From Andreprevotia lacus DSM 23236 (lineage in GTDB: Bacteria; Pseudomonadota; Gammaproteobacteria; Burkholderiales; Chitinibacteraceae): a stretch of DNA of 64,000 nt. Shown here one piece after another: positions 18,563 to 27,323 of this stretch (the first letter of the stretch is position 1; the number at the start of each line of letters is the position of its first letter). Position numbers and translations under genes: made by a program. The notes under the pieces were generated by a model. That model was not told the origin of the DNA. It worked only from the letters and a program-made list of their open reading frames with translations, and did not search any database. The DNA lies in NCBI RefSeq assembly GCF_900176275.1, contig NZ_FWXD01000003.1, positions 167,878 through 231,877 of the forward strand, in the 5' to 3' direction.

Positions 18563-21163
18563 TTATTTGAGTGGCGTCGGCCCGTTGTTGTAATACCGTG
18601 CCGCCTGCACAAACCACCAGTGATCATCGGTCAGCTGCTGGCCACCCAGACCGATATTGTCGGTCGAGTCACCGACACCGGCACCAAACAGCGCGGTCAC
18701 CACGCCGGCATCACGCGCTTCGGCCCAGTGATTGCCCCACACGATATTGCTGCCGCTGCTGCCGATCTTGCTGTCGCCAGCGGCATTGGTGGCGTAATAG
18801 GACGGTGCGAATACACTCGGGCTGGCACTGAAGGTATCGCCGAAGAAATACGTCGGGCCGGTATCTTCATAGTGCTTGCTGCTGTTATTGCCCAGCGTAG
18901 CAAACGGCGCGCCGGTATACGGGTTGTTGCCCACCGAGCCGTTGACATGGCCGGCCGGCAATTGCCACAGCACCACCGGTTTTTGCAGTGCCGCATGCAG
19001 CGTGCTCACGTAGTAAAGGTAGTTGTTCCAGTGGTCGGCATTGAACTGCCATTTGCTGTTGCCCGCTGCACCACCGTCATAACCATACTTGTCGAAGGAA
19101 ATGAAGCTGGCGCCATAGCTGGTAATGCCGGCCGTGTTGTAATAATTGGCCACACGCTGGGCGCTGGCGGCAATATACGGACGGCCATTGGCCCAGCCAT
19201 GTTCGGATGCATCGGTAATATGCATCAGGCCCTGGCCGGAAGCACCGCTTTGCGCATCGGACCAGACATTGATCTGCCAGCCATACCACGCATTTTTGCT
19301 GTACTTCTGGATGATGTAATTGACTGCCTTGACGAGGCCGCTGACCGTATTCGGGAATTGCGGATCGCTGGCGGTCAATACGCCGCTGGCATAAGCCTGA
19401 TCGACACGCGCGGTAATCTGGTCAGCGCTCAGGCCAGAGTTCTGCATCAGGTAGCCGATGAAATCCGGCTCGATTACATAACCCACCGGATCATCACCCG
19501 CCTCGGTATTGGCGATGGTGATCACGTTCAGCCAGTCCTTGAAGTAGGCCTGCATGTACGTGGCGTCCTGCACGTGTGCCAGATCGGTCGGATAGCTCTC
19601 GCCACCATCCGCAATGTTGTAGAACACCAGGATGGGGATCATGCCCAGTTTCTTCGATTCGCGAATGAAGCTGGTTTCGCGGAAGCAGGGAATGGTCGTC
19701 CAGGTGCACCAGCTGGTATTGCCCGGCACCGATGCGCCGCCATTCAAATAGACATAGCGGAAATCGCTGCGGGTATTGAGGTCGCCATTGCCGAAGTTCT
19801 GCAGTGTCGCCAGCGAGGTTGCCGTGTCGTCCGATACAGTCCCCAGCGACAGATAGTTGGGCACGCCCGGCAGGCTGCCATCGGCGTTCTTGACGCGCAC
19901 ACCGATCAGCCGCACCGCACCGCTGGCATCGCTGATGCGGATGCCGGCCCGGCCCGGGGCCCTGGCCACGACGGTGAGCTTGCCGGCGCTGACGCTGACG
20001 GTAGCCACCGCCGGATTGTTCGATGCCACGGTGAACGACGGGCTGGATACCCCCGCCACCGACAGATCGACCACGCTGCTGCTGTTCAAGGCCACGGTCT
20101 GCTGCAGCGCCTGGCCATCGCCATCCCACTGCGCCACGCTGATCAGCGATGCGGCACCCACGGTGGTATAGGCGGCATCACTGAGGTTGCTGCCGGCCGA
20201 GTTGATCACCTTGACCTGATAGGTGTAGATGCCCAGCTTCTTGCCCGTCACCTGGATCGTGCCGGTCTGCGCGCCTGTAGTGGCAGGCACGCTGCCGCTT
20301 TGCACCTTGCTGCCGTTTTCATACAGCTCCCAGCTGGTGGCGGTATTGCCCGACCAGATGTTCCACTGGATGGGGAAGTCACCCGCGTGGTTGTAGTTCT
20401 GGATCTGCATGGTCGGCTTGTTGGGCACGCCGGCCACGACAGGTGTTGGCGTAACAACCGGCGTCGGGGTCGGCGTCGGGCCGCCGCTGACCGGTGTCGG
20501 CGTGACAACCGGCGTCGGGGTGGTGCCTGTGCAGTCACCGATCATCAGCCACGATTTGCCGCTGCCGACCGAACCGCTATCGCTGGCCGGGTTGCTGGTG
20601 GTCCACCAGTTGGCCTGATAGTTGAGACCCTGATAAGTCACCTTGTCGCCGGTGCTGTAGCTGCGGCTGGAATCCCACTGGGCAAAGCAGGAAGACGGCA
20701 CCGGTGTGGCCGAGGGCTTGGGCGTTGCGGTGGGCGCCGGCGTGGCAGTCGGTACAGGGGTCGCCGTGGGCAGCGGTGTGGCGCTGGGCTTCGGCGTCGG
20801 GGCGGTCGTCGGCACCGGCGTTGCGGTCGGCTTGGTGGTCGGCGTTACGGTCGGGGTCGGCGCCGTGGTGGGTTTGGTAGTCGGCGTTACGGTCGGAACC
20901 GGTGTCGCGGTAGGCTTGGGTGTCGGGCTGGGCGTGCTGCCGGTATCCGGCCCCAGATCGGTCCACAGCGAGGCCAGCGCGGGCGTCCAGCCGGTACCGG
21001 TGTAGTCGGTCTGGCTGACCACGGCTTTGTAGTCGTGGCCGTTATACAGCACGATGGTACCGGCTGCGTAATAGGTATCCGGCTGCCAGGCCGGGTAGGC
21101 TGCGAACGCGTGCGTCGCTGCCAGGACGGCCGGAATGGCCGCCAGCATCAGGCGTTTCAACAT
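18563..21163 (-). CDS. secreted multimodular chitin-binding protein, unassigned catalytic domain
   Basis: 866 residues with a Sec signal (MLKRLMLAAIPAVLAATHAFA). Domains in order: a CBM5/12-type chitin-binding module (about 22-71, AYPAWQPDTYYAAGTIVLY), a Thr-Pro linker (76-158), a second CBM5/12 module (159-211), a shorter Pro/Thr linker, an Fn3-like domain (246-337), a Big2-like Ig domain (340-427) and a C-terminal domain of about 430 residues. The last holds VFYNIADGGESYPTD and GYVIEPDFIGYLMQ, compatible with a TIM-barrel glycosidase whose Glu/Asp in IEPDF could be catalytic, but it lacks the GH18 DGxDxDxE signature and I cannot assign a family. The ATG at 21163 sits nine bases after GGAGGAG. 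Substrate chitin is inferred from the binding modules. Confidence 0.85.
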   Translation of the reverse strand: MLKRLMLAAIPAVLAATHAFAAYPAWQPDTYYAAGTIVLYNGHDYKAVVSQTDYTGTGWTPALASLWTDLGPDTGSTPSPTPKPTATPVPTVTPTTKPTTAPTPTVTPTTKPTATPVPTTAPTPKPSATPLPTATPVPTATPAPTATPKPSATPVPSSCFAQWDSSRSYSTGDKVTYQGLNYQANWWTTSNPASDSGSVGSGKSWLMIGDCTGTTPTPVVTPTPVSGGPTPTPTPVVTPTPVVAGVPNKPTMQIQNYNHAGDFPIQWNIWSGNTATSWELYENGSKVQSGSVPATTGAQTGTIQVTGKKLGIYTYQVKVINSAGSNLSDAAYTTVGAASLISVAQWDGDGQALQQTVALNSSSVVDLSVAGVSSPSFTVASNNPAVATVSVSAGKLTVVARAPGRAGIRISDASGAVRLIGVRVKNADGSLPGVPNYLSLGTVSDDTATSLATLQNFGNGDLNTRSDFRYVYLNGGASVPGNTSWCTWTTIPCFRETSFIRESKKLGMIPILVFYNIADGGESYPTDLAHVQDATYMQAYFKDWLNVITIANTEAGDDPVGYVIEPDFIGYLMQNSGLSADQITARVDQAYASGVLTASDPQFPNTVSGLVKAVNYIIQKYSKNAWYGWQINVWSDAQSGASGQGLMHITDASEHGWANGRPYIAASAQRVANYYNTAGITSYGASFISFDKYGYDGGAAGNSKWQFNADHWNNYLYYVSTLHAALQKPVVLWQLPAGHVNGSVGNNPYTGAPFATLGNNSSKHYEDTGPTYFFGDTFSASPSVFAPSYYATNAAGDSKIGSSGSNIVWGNHWAEARDAGVVTALFGAGVGDSTDNIGLGGQQLTDDHWWFVQAARYYNNGPTPLK
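20690..20938 (-). repeat. tandem Thr-Pro linker-coding repeats
   Basis: About 250 bp encoding alternating TP, PTPKP and PTAT units between the two chitin-binding modules. Related blocks (for example the unit encoding TPTTKPT) recur with third-position changes, so it is a degenerate coding minisatellite that could expand or contract. It is not a CRISPR array. Confidence 0.7.
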
Positions 21164-21419
21164 GTTGTCCATCTCCTCCAGCCTTGGTGGGTCGGCTGCA
21201 AGAGCGGCCGTGGCGGGTGCCGGCCTTATCGGTGCCGTGTCTGCCCGCCTGCGGGAACGGCAAGCTGGTTGGTCCGTCCCCCGCAGCCATTAGCGGGAAT
21301 ATTCACAACGATGTCAAGCGTACGAAAGTACAGCCCAGCGGTGGGCACCAGCAGCGAGGGTTGGGGTGCCGGCAAACGAGCATGCGCGTGCAGCCCATGC
21401 GGGCCGGCAAGCCGGTGAA

Positions 21420-22544
21420 TCAGGCGTGCTTGCGGCGGAAGTCATCCATGAAGCCAGCCAGCACCTCGACCGCCGGCAGGGTCAGTCCGTTGTAGAGCGA
21501 GGCACGCAAGCCGCCCACCGAGCGGTGCCCGCCCAGCCCGGACAACCCTGCTGCCGTGGCTTCGGCCAGGAACTGCTGCTCCAGCGCCGGCGTGGCCAGG
21601 TTGAACGACACATTCATGCTGGAGCGATCCTGCACACGCGCACGACCACGGTAATAGCCATCGCTGGCATCGAGCACGCCGTACAGCAGCTCGGCCTTGG
21701 CGGCATTGCGCGCCGCCATGTTGTGCAGCCCGCCCACCTCGTTCAGCAGCCAGCGCGTTACCAGCAGCACCACATAGATGGCGAACACCGGCGGCGTGTT
21801 GAAGTTGGAGTGTGCCTTGACATGGCTGCGGTAATCCAGAAAGCCGGGCAGATCGTCCGGCGCGTGCGCCAGCACTTCGTCACGCACCAGCACCACGGTG
21901 ACACCCGCCGGGCCGATGTTCTTTTGCGCATGGGCATAGATCAGCGCAAAGCGCTCCGCCTCGCAGGGTTTGGACAGGAAGTCGGACGACATGTCGCACA
22001 CGCGCGGCACATCATCGCGGCCCAGCACGCGCTGGAACTGCAGCCCTTCCACTGTTTCGTTGCTCACGTAATGCAGATATGGCGCATCGGCGGCGAAGGC
22101 CAGCTCACCGTCATCCGGCAAACGGGTAAAGCCGCTGTCCTGGCCACTCCACAACGTGCGTATCGGCCCTTCGCGGCGTGCTTCGGCCAGCACCTTGCCG
22201 CTCCAGTAGCCGGTATGCAGGTAGTCGGCCGGTGCGGTTGCGCCGTGCAGCAGGGTCATCGGCACCATGGAAAACTGCTGTGTGGCACCGCCTTGCAGCA
22301 GCAGCACGTGATAGCTGTCCGGCAGGCCCAGCAGGCTGCGGATATTGCGTTCCAGCTCGGCCACCACCGCGGCAAACCAGTCGGAGCGATGGCTGATGCC
22401 CAGCACCGACAGGCCGACCTCCGGCACGGCAATGATGGCCTGCTGCACCTGCTGCAGCACGCTTTCCGGCAGTGCGCCCGGCCCGCCGGAAAAATTAAGG
22501 CTGTTGGGATTCATCTGCGTCATGCTCATGCCCTCCATGGCCAT
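21420..22544 (-). CDS. serC: SerC-like phosphoserine aminotransferase
   Basis: A 374-residue class-V aminotransferase of the SerC family: NFSGGPGALPESVL near the start, LQGGATQQFSMVP for cofactor phosphate binding, the PLP lysine in AHAQKNIGPAG, and FNTPPVFAIY plus GGLRASLYN near the C-terminus. SerC makes 3-phosphoserine in serine and pyridoxine synthesis. The GGATQQF motif is closer to the Bacillus-type sequence than to the GGGRGQF of E. coli SerC. The first ATG overlaps the ATP-grasp stop (TGATG), while GGAGG sits eight bases before an internal ATG at 22523, so the true start may be there. Coupling to an ATP-grasp gene rather than to serine genes leaves open a specialised substrate. Confidence 0.9.
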   Translation of the reverse strand: MAMEGMSMTQMNPNSLNFSGGPGALPESVLQQVQQAIIAVPEVGLSVLGISHRSDWFAAVVAELERNIRSLLGLPDSYHVLLLQGGATQQFSMVPMTLLHGATAPADYLHTGYWSGKVLAEARREGPIRTLWSGQDSGFTRLPDDGELAFAADAPYLHYVSNETVEGLQFQRVLGRDDVPRVCDMSSDFLSKPCEAERFALIYAHAQKNIGPAGVTVVLVRDEVLAHAPDDLPGFLDYRSHVKAHSNFNTPPVFAIYVVLLVTRWLLNEVGGLHNMAARNAAKAELLYGVLDASDGYYRGRARVQDRSSMNVSFNLATPALEQQFLAEATAAGLSGLGGHRSVGGLRASLYNGLTLPAVEVLAGFMDDFRRKHA

Positions 22545-23788
22545 CAGGCCGCAGCCTGGCCGGCTGCCTGCGTGCGCAACAGCAAATCGCGGAAGGCGTT
22601 GCGCACCTTGGCCATGTGGATTTGCTTGTACGGAAACATGTGCTCCTCATCCATGGCGTGCACCACCATGGCGTGGTCGATTTCAAACACCAGCAACTCG
22701 CCATCGCGGGTTTCAGCACAGTCGATACAGACATAGTCCAGCCCGGTGCGACTGGCGATCTCGTCCAGCGCAACACGATGGCGCGCCACAAAGTCGTCGA
22801 AGCGGTCCATGAAGGCCAGCTCCTGGGCGCGCTTGTCGGCGTCGTCATACATGCCGGCATTCAGGTAATGCACCATCCAGTGCGACGACACTGCCATATG
22901 GCAGGCAAACGCTTGCCCGCTGACCAAGGCCACGCGCGCCTTGCGAAACTGGCCGTCCGCGCCGCTGTAATCGACAAAGCGGGAGACATAGAAATCATCC
23001 CCGCCCTCGGCGGCCAGATAGGCCGCGAGCGCGGCCGTATCGGCAATGCGCGCCAGCCCATGCCCGCCGTGCGAGCCCACCGGCCGCACGATGAGCGGGA
23101 AATCGCAATCCGCCCAGCACGCCAGCGCAGCAGCGGTGCCGGCAGCCACTTGTTGTAAAGTGGCACGGTCAGTGCGCCAGGTCGGCGGCATCAGCAAGCC
23201 AGGCACACCCTGCAGCATGGCGCTGGCGTATTCGCGCCCCACCTTGGGGATATGGCTGGCATGGTTGAGCACCGGGCGCGGCCACTGCGCGAGGATTTCG
23301 GGCAGCGCTTGCAACATCACCTGCGTGGCATCGCTCTCGCCCATGCCCACCAGCAGCACGTCGTGCTCGGGAATTTCCTCGGCAAACCAGGCTTGCGGCG
23401 ACAGGTAGTAATAGATCAGCTCGATGTCGGTGTTTTCCAGCAGGCATTCCAGCGGCGTATTGGCCGACAGTTCACCATCGGTCATCAGCACCAGCACCGT
23501 CAGGCGTGGCGGCTGGCTGGCTGCCGGGATGCGATAGGTGCGCGCCATAGACAGCGCCTGCCCCTGTATCGCCAGACCGGAATCACGCTGGCCGATGGCC
23601 AGCATCAGCGTCGAGAGCGTGAGCCACAGCGCGGCGTTGTCCGGCTCGGCGCCTGCCTGCGCCAGCATGGCCTGCGCCAACGGCCGCATGTCGACACCGG
23701 CAATGCTCATGCGCAAAAAGGGCGCCATGCCCTTGTAAGGCATGCTGAAACGGGAAGTACCGGCAAGCGGGCTGGAGGTGAAAGTCAC
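22544..23788 (-). CDS. ATP-grasp domain protein with helical N-terminal domain
   Basis: About 414 residues. The N-terminal third is helical and TPR-like (DNAALWLTLSTLMLAIGQRD); a Rossmann-like region (RLTVLVLMTDG, then HDVLLVGMGES) follows; the C-terminal half is an ATP-grasp fold with FPLIVRPVGSHGGHG (nucleotide loop) and LDYVCIDCAETRDGELLVFE (metal-binding strand). ATP-grasp enzymes form amide or thioester bonds through acyl phosphates. The substrate here is unknown. The GTG at 23788 is a tentative start, giving VTFTSSPLAGTSRF; an ATG at 23743 is the alternative. It is the first gene of a two-gene operon with serC. Confidence 0.82.
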   Translation of the reverse strand: MTFTSSPLAGTSRFSMPYKGMAPFLRMSIAGVDMRPLAQAMLAQAGAEPDNAALWLTLSTLMLAIGQRDSGLAIQGQALSMARTYRIPAASQPPRLTVLVLMTDGELSANTPLECLLENTDIELIYYYLSPQAWFAEEIPEHDVLLVGMGESDATQVMLQALPEILAQWPRPVLNHASHIPKVGREYASAMLQGVPGLLMPPTWRTDRATLQQVAAGTAAALACWADCDFPLIVRPVGSHGGHGLARIADTAALAAYLAAEGGDDFYVSRFVDYSGADGQFRKARVALVSGQAFACHMAVSSHWMVHYLNAGMYDDADKRAQELAFMDRFDDFVARHRVALDEIASRTGLDYVCIDCAETRDGELLVFEIDHAMVVHAMDEEHMFPYKQIHMAKVRNAFRDLLLRTQAAGQAAA

Positions 23789-23970
23789 GCTGGGATTCCG
23801 GAAGGAAAGCGGCCGAGCATACCGCTCTCTTGCAATTGGCGACAGTAGCTGCCTACAGCATGCAAGTAGACGCGCGGCATGGCAATCGCGGTTTGTCTGG
23901 ATGGCGGCGCGCATGCAGGCAGCGGCCGACGGTGCTATCGTTGCACTTTAGTCCATCCTTTCGGCCCCGC

Positions 23971-24906
23971 ATGGTCATCCTATCCGGCACTGGCAGCTGG
24001 CGCGCCCGGCTTGCACTCCCGCTGACGCAACGCGCGGCAACCGCACCGCAACACTTCATCGACTATTTCAGCTACGCCAACGCACTGACCGGCAACCCGC
24101 GCCAGTTGCGCCCGGTTGCGCTACCCACCGACTTCCTGGCCGACGTCGCCCAGGCCATCACCGAGCTGCCCGCCACGCTGCAGCAGCGGCTGGCCAGCAA
24201 GCTGCTGGGCATCTACTTTGTGGCCGGGCTGGGCTCGACCGGGCTGACCGACGTGCTGCTGGACGAGAGCGGTAACATCATCGGCTGTTTCGTATTGCTT
24301 GATGCCGAGGTGCTGATGCAGCGCACCGCCAACCAGTGGGCCAGCTGGAAGATCAACATCCCCTTCCGGCCCGGCAACGCCAACCTGGCATTGCGCATTG
24401 CCGATGGCGCCGACAACACGCGCAAGACCGCGATCCAGCACATCCTGCTGCATGAGTTTGCGCATGTGCTGTCCACCGGCGAAGCCATCCTGCCCGACTG
24501 GTGGCGCAGCAGCGCCGAGCTGGGCAATACGGCCGACTATGCCTTCCTGCAACTGGCGTGGACCATCAGTGCCGACAAGCGCATCGTCCCCACGCTGGCC
24601 AATACGCTACCGCTGCTGGACAAGGTGGATTACGCCGGAGACCGCCCGCTGGCGGCAACGGATGTGCAGCCCGTGTATCAGGCGCTGGCACAAAGCGCCT
24701 TCCCCACCTTGTATGCGGCAACCAGCGTGTATGACGACTTTGCCGAGTCATTCGCCGTCTACGTGCACACCGAGCTGCTGGGGCGCCCGTTTGAAACGAC
24801 GCTGAGCGATGGCACGCGCACCGTGCTGCAGTTCAACGCAACAGACTGGCTGCAGCGCCAGCCAGCCCGGCGCGCGTTTTTGCGTCAGTACCTGACTGCG
24901 AACTAG
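23971..24906 (+). CDS. unknown protein with HExxH motif
   Basis: 311 residues, start MVILSGTGSWRARL at an ATG following a TCCATCCTTTCGGCC leader with no strong ribosome site; longer starts reach into the divergent promoter region. It has HEFAH at 161-165, preceded by AIQHILL and followed after some 70 residues by an acidic DDFAESFAVYVHTE helix that could supply the third zinc ligand, a layout like minimal metallopeptidase domains. No signal peptide is obvious. The TAG stop lies inside the left CTAG of the MITE-like element at 24903, so the native 3' end is exactly at the insertion site. I do not recognise a named family. Confidence 0.75.
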   Translation: MVILSGTGSWRARLALPLTQRAATAPQHFIDYFSYANALTGNPRQLRPVALPTDFLADVAQAITELPATLQQRLASKLLGIYFVAGLGSTGLTDVLLDESGNIIGCFVLLDAEVLMQRTANQWASWKINIPFRPGNANLALRIADGADNTRKTAIQHILLHEFAHVLSTGEAILPDWWRSSAELGNTADYAFLQLAWTISADKRIVPTLANTLPLLDKVDYAGDRPLAATDVQPVYQALAQSAFPTLYAATSVYDDFAESFAVYVHTELLGRPFETTLSDGTRTVLQFNATDWLQRQPARRAFLRQYLTAN

Positions 24907-25174
24907 GGCCTGTTAACACTTATTTCACGCTTGCGTTCGGGGTAGTTCGGGATGGAGCGCAAGGCGCAGAACGCGCCGCGGTACGGGTACCGCAAGCGGT
25001 TTGCAACGCAGCGAACCGCCCGAAATACCCCGAACCCGCAGGGCTGGGCCGCAAAGAGGCCATCTACGGCGTTACGCGCCTTGGCAATAACCGGTTATTG
25101 CCTGCGTTGCGTGCCTTGTAGCTGACCTCTTTGCGGCCCAGCGCAAGCGCGAAATAAGTGTTAACAGGCCCTAG
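24903..25174. mobile_element. MITE-like element, copy 1 (272 bp)
   Basis: A non-coding element bounded by CTAG on both sides, with terminal inverted repeats starting GGGCCTGTTAACAC. Counting the CTAGs, the inverted repeats run 33 bp with one mismatch. The interior contains nested inverted repeats (CTGGGCCGCAAAGAGG with CCTCTTTGCGGCCCAG) and a 20-bp perfect palindrome at 25083-25102. A second copy at 61949-62220 differs only at 25007 (C versus G). CTAG fits a YTAR-type 4-bp target duplication as made by IS5-family transposases, so it may be moved in trans by such an element. That parentage is inference. Confidence 0.9.
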
Positions 25175-26415
25175 GCCTCGTGCTCGGGGTACTCCCCGGC
25201 CCGTTTGTGTTGCCCCACGCGCTGTGCACGATAAATGCCGTGATGACCGGAAAAGAGATATGCCATGGTGCAAGCCAGCAAGGCATAGATACCGACATCG
25301 GCGCCGAACAGCTCCATGGCCATCAAAGTCGACGCCAGCGGTGTATTGGACGCGCCGGCAAACACTGCGACAAAACCCAAGCCGGCCAGCAACGGCAAGG
25401 GCTGGTGCAATAATGGCGCCAGTGCATTGCCCAGTGTGGCGCCGATATAGAACAGCGGCGTCACCTCACCCCCTTTGAAGCCAGTACCCAACGACAGCAC
25501 GGTAAAGGCAAACTTGCCGGCAAAGTCCCACGGCGCCAGCGGCTGCTGGAAGGCCTGCACGATGGTCGGAATACCCAGGCCGATATAGCGGTCAGCCCCC
25601 AGCGCCAACACCGCTGCTGCGACAACTATCCCACCCAGCACGGGGCGCAACGGGGCATAGGCGATACGCCGCTTCATCCAGCCGGACAGGGCATGGCTGG
25701 CACGGGCAAAGGCCATGCCGACCAGGCCGAACAGCAACCCGGCCACCAGCACGGCTCCAAGGCTGTAGATGCCGATGGCAGGAATGCTGCCGATCGCATA
25801 ATGGGTATGCAGCACGCCCCACCACAGCGCCACGCGGTCGGCCACGATGCCTGCAACCACGCAGGGCAGCAATGCGTCATAGCGCAGCCGGCCGATGGCG
25901 AGCACCTCCAGCCCGAACACCGCGCCGGCCAGCGGCGTGCCGAATACCGCAGCAAAGCCGGCACTGATGCCGGCCATCAACAGTAGCCGCCTGTCCTCGT
26001 GTTGCAGGCGGAACAGGTGGGTGAGCTGATCGGCCAGCGCACCGCCCATTTGCACCGCTGTTCCCTCGCGCCCCACCGAGGCGCCAAACAGATGCGAGAT
26101 CACCGTGCCGCCCAGCACCAGAGGCGCCATGCGCAGTGGCACCACTTTCTGCGGGTCGTGGATTTCGTCGATCAACAGGTTGTTGCCGGCTTCGACACGG
26201 CTGCCCAAACGCAGATAAAGCCAGCCGACCACAAAGCCGGCCAACGGCAACAACAGCAGCAGCCAGCGGTGCGTTTCACGCGTATGCGTGGCCCAATCAA
26301 GCGCGAACAGGAATGCCGCGGTGGCAGAGCCAGTGGCAAGCGCAGCAACGCTGGCCAGCAGCACCCATTTGGCCAGATAGACGAGTTGGGACAACAGCGA
26401 GGAAATCTTGAACAT
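25171..26415 (-). CDS. ClC-type fluoride/proton antiporter (ClC-F)
   Basis: A 414-residue ClC-family membrane protein with ten or more hydrophobic segments. Key motifs are EAGNNLLIDEIH (76-86, in place of GSGIP), VGREGTAVQMGG (114-125, gating Glu117) and GTGFKGGEVTPLFYIGA. The GREGT form and the changed selectivity loop are features of the fluoride-exporting ClC-F clade, which expels F- in exchange for H+. A fluoride riboswitch directly upstream strongly supports this. The ATG at 26415 is chosen because an upstream in-frame start lies in the riboswitch leader. The stop codon is in the right CTAG of the MITE-like element. Confidence 0.92.
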   Translation of the reverse strand: MFKISSLLSQLVYLAKWVLLASVAALATGSATAAFLFALDWATHTRETHRWLLLLLPLAGFVVGWLYLRLGSRVEAGNNLLIDEIHDPQKVVPLRMAPLVLGGTVISHLFGASVGREGTAVQMGGALADQLTHLFRLQHEDRRLLLMAGISAGFAAVFGTPLAGAVFGLEVLAIGRLRYDALLPCVVAGIVADRVALWWGVLHTHYAIGSIPAIGIYSLGAVLVAGLLFGLVGMAFARASHALSGWMKRRIAYAPLRPVLGGIVVAAAVLALGADRYIGLGIPTIVQAFQQPLAPWDFAGKFAFTVLSLGTGFKGGEVTPLFYIGATLGNALAPLLHQPLPLLAGLGFVAVFAGASNTPLASTLMAMELFGADVGIYALLACTMAYLFSGHHGIYRAQRVGQHKRAGEYPEHEA

Positions 26416-26494
26416 GGCACCAGATTTGTCGTGTGGGCAAACCCGGCGGGTGATCGACAGGCGCACCTGCAGCGCGTCCGCCACCGGGAACGTG

Positions 26495-26553
26495 TGCAGG
26501 CATCATCAGCCGGTCAGGGCGGTTTGGGGAGGAATGCCATCTCCGTACCCTGC
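26495..26553 (-). ncRNA. fluoride riboswitch (crcB RNA motif)
   Basis: Read on the minus strand, the aptamer has GGAGATGGCATTCCTCC, then CAAACCGCC, then GGCTGATGATGCC, the conserved order of the crcB motif, closed by a GCAGG/CCTGC helix. It precedes the ClC gene by 80 nt. Fluoride binding turns on export genes in this class. The GC-rich segment between the aptamer and the ATG (26416-26494) probably forms the expression platform. Confidence 0.93.
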
Positions 26554-26645
26554 AGATTCTAGAACCGGCCCGCCCATGATGCAACGTCGGGGACAAATTC
26601 GCGCACTGCATTTATGCTGAGACATTACCGCTACTGCCCTGCCCC

Positions 26646-27299
26646 ATGTGCGTCAACTACCGTTCGCTGCCCGCGCAAACCCTGCAGCAATACATGAACC
26701 TGCCCGTAATCGATAGCGGCTGGGCTGACGAGGTCTGGCAAGACTATGCAGCCCCCATCGTGGTGACCGGCGAGCGTGGCGATACCGAGGTGTTGCTCGC
26801 CAGCTATGGCATGGTGCCCAAGCGCAAGCTGCCGCCGGGCGCAAAACACTACGCCACCATGAATGCACGCGCCGAAACCGTGGGCCAGCTCAAGAGCTAC
26901 AAAACGGCCTGGGCCAGGCAATACCGTTGTCTGGTGCCCATGCAGGCGTTTTATGAACCCTGCTATGAATCCGGTCGCGCCGAACGCTACCGCATTGCCA
27001 TGGCGAATGAAACGCCGTTTGCCGTAGCCGGTATCTGGCGCCCGTGGGCAGAGGAAGACGGTGGCTACAGCTTTTCGTTCAGCCAGATCACCGTGAATGC
27101 CGACCAGCACCCGCTGATGCGGCGCATGCACAAGCCGGGGGACGAAAAGCGCAGCCTGGTCATTGTGGCCCGCGCAGACTACGACGGGTGGCTGAATGCC
27201 GCCACGCCGGAGGAGGCACGCAGCCTGCTGCGGCTGCCACCGGATGGAGCACTGTCCGCCCGGGCGGCCGAGCCGGCCCGCAATGCCAGCCTGTTCTGA
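26646..27299 (+). CDS. SRAP domain DNA-protein crosslinking protein (YedK/HMCES type)
   Basis: A 217-residue SRAP protein. Catalytic residues fit the family: Cys2 directly after the initiator Met, Asn73 in NARAE, Glu104 in FYEP, and His162 in MRRMHKPGDEKR. The N-terminal Cys forms a thiazolidine crosslink with abasic sites in single-stranded DNA, shielding them from strand breakage. Cys2 fixes the start at 26646. It is divergent from the fluoride exporter and probably followed in the same transcript by the small basic protein gene 24 bp downstream. Confidence 0.95.
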   Translation: MCVNYRSLPAQTLQQYMNLPVIDSGWADEVWQDYAAPIVVTGERGDTEVLLASYGMVPKRKLPPGAKHYATMNARAETVGQLKSYKTAWARQYRCLVPMQAFYEPCYESGRAERYRIAMANETPFAVAGIWRPWAEEDGGYSFSFSQITVNADQHPLMRRMHKPGDEKRSLVIVARADYDGWLNAATPEEARSLLRLPPDGALSARAAEPARNASLF

Positions 27300-27323
27300 C
27301 TGATACGAAACAGGAACACCCGA

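Noticed and set aside
20690..20938. Short tandem repeats suggestive of a CRISPR array or minisatellite
   Set aside because: Repeats are in-frame Thr-Pro codons without spacers, so they are a coding linker.
18620..21418. 932-codon open frame on the plus strand
   Set aside because: Antisense to the chitin-binding protein gene; its Gly/Arg-rich repeats are the complement of Pro/Thr linker codons.
24907..25170. Short open frames within the MITE-like element
   Set aside because: Identical frames recur in the second copy, are shorter than 75 codons and follow the inverted-repeat structure rather than a protein family.
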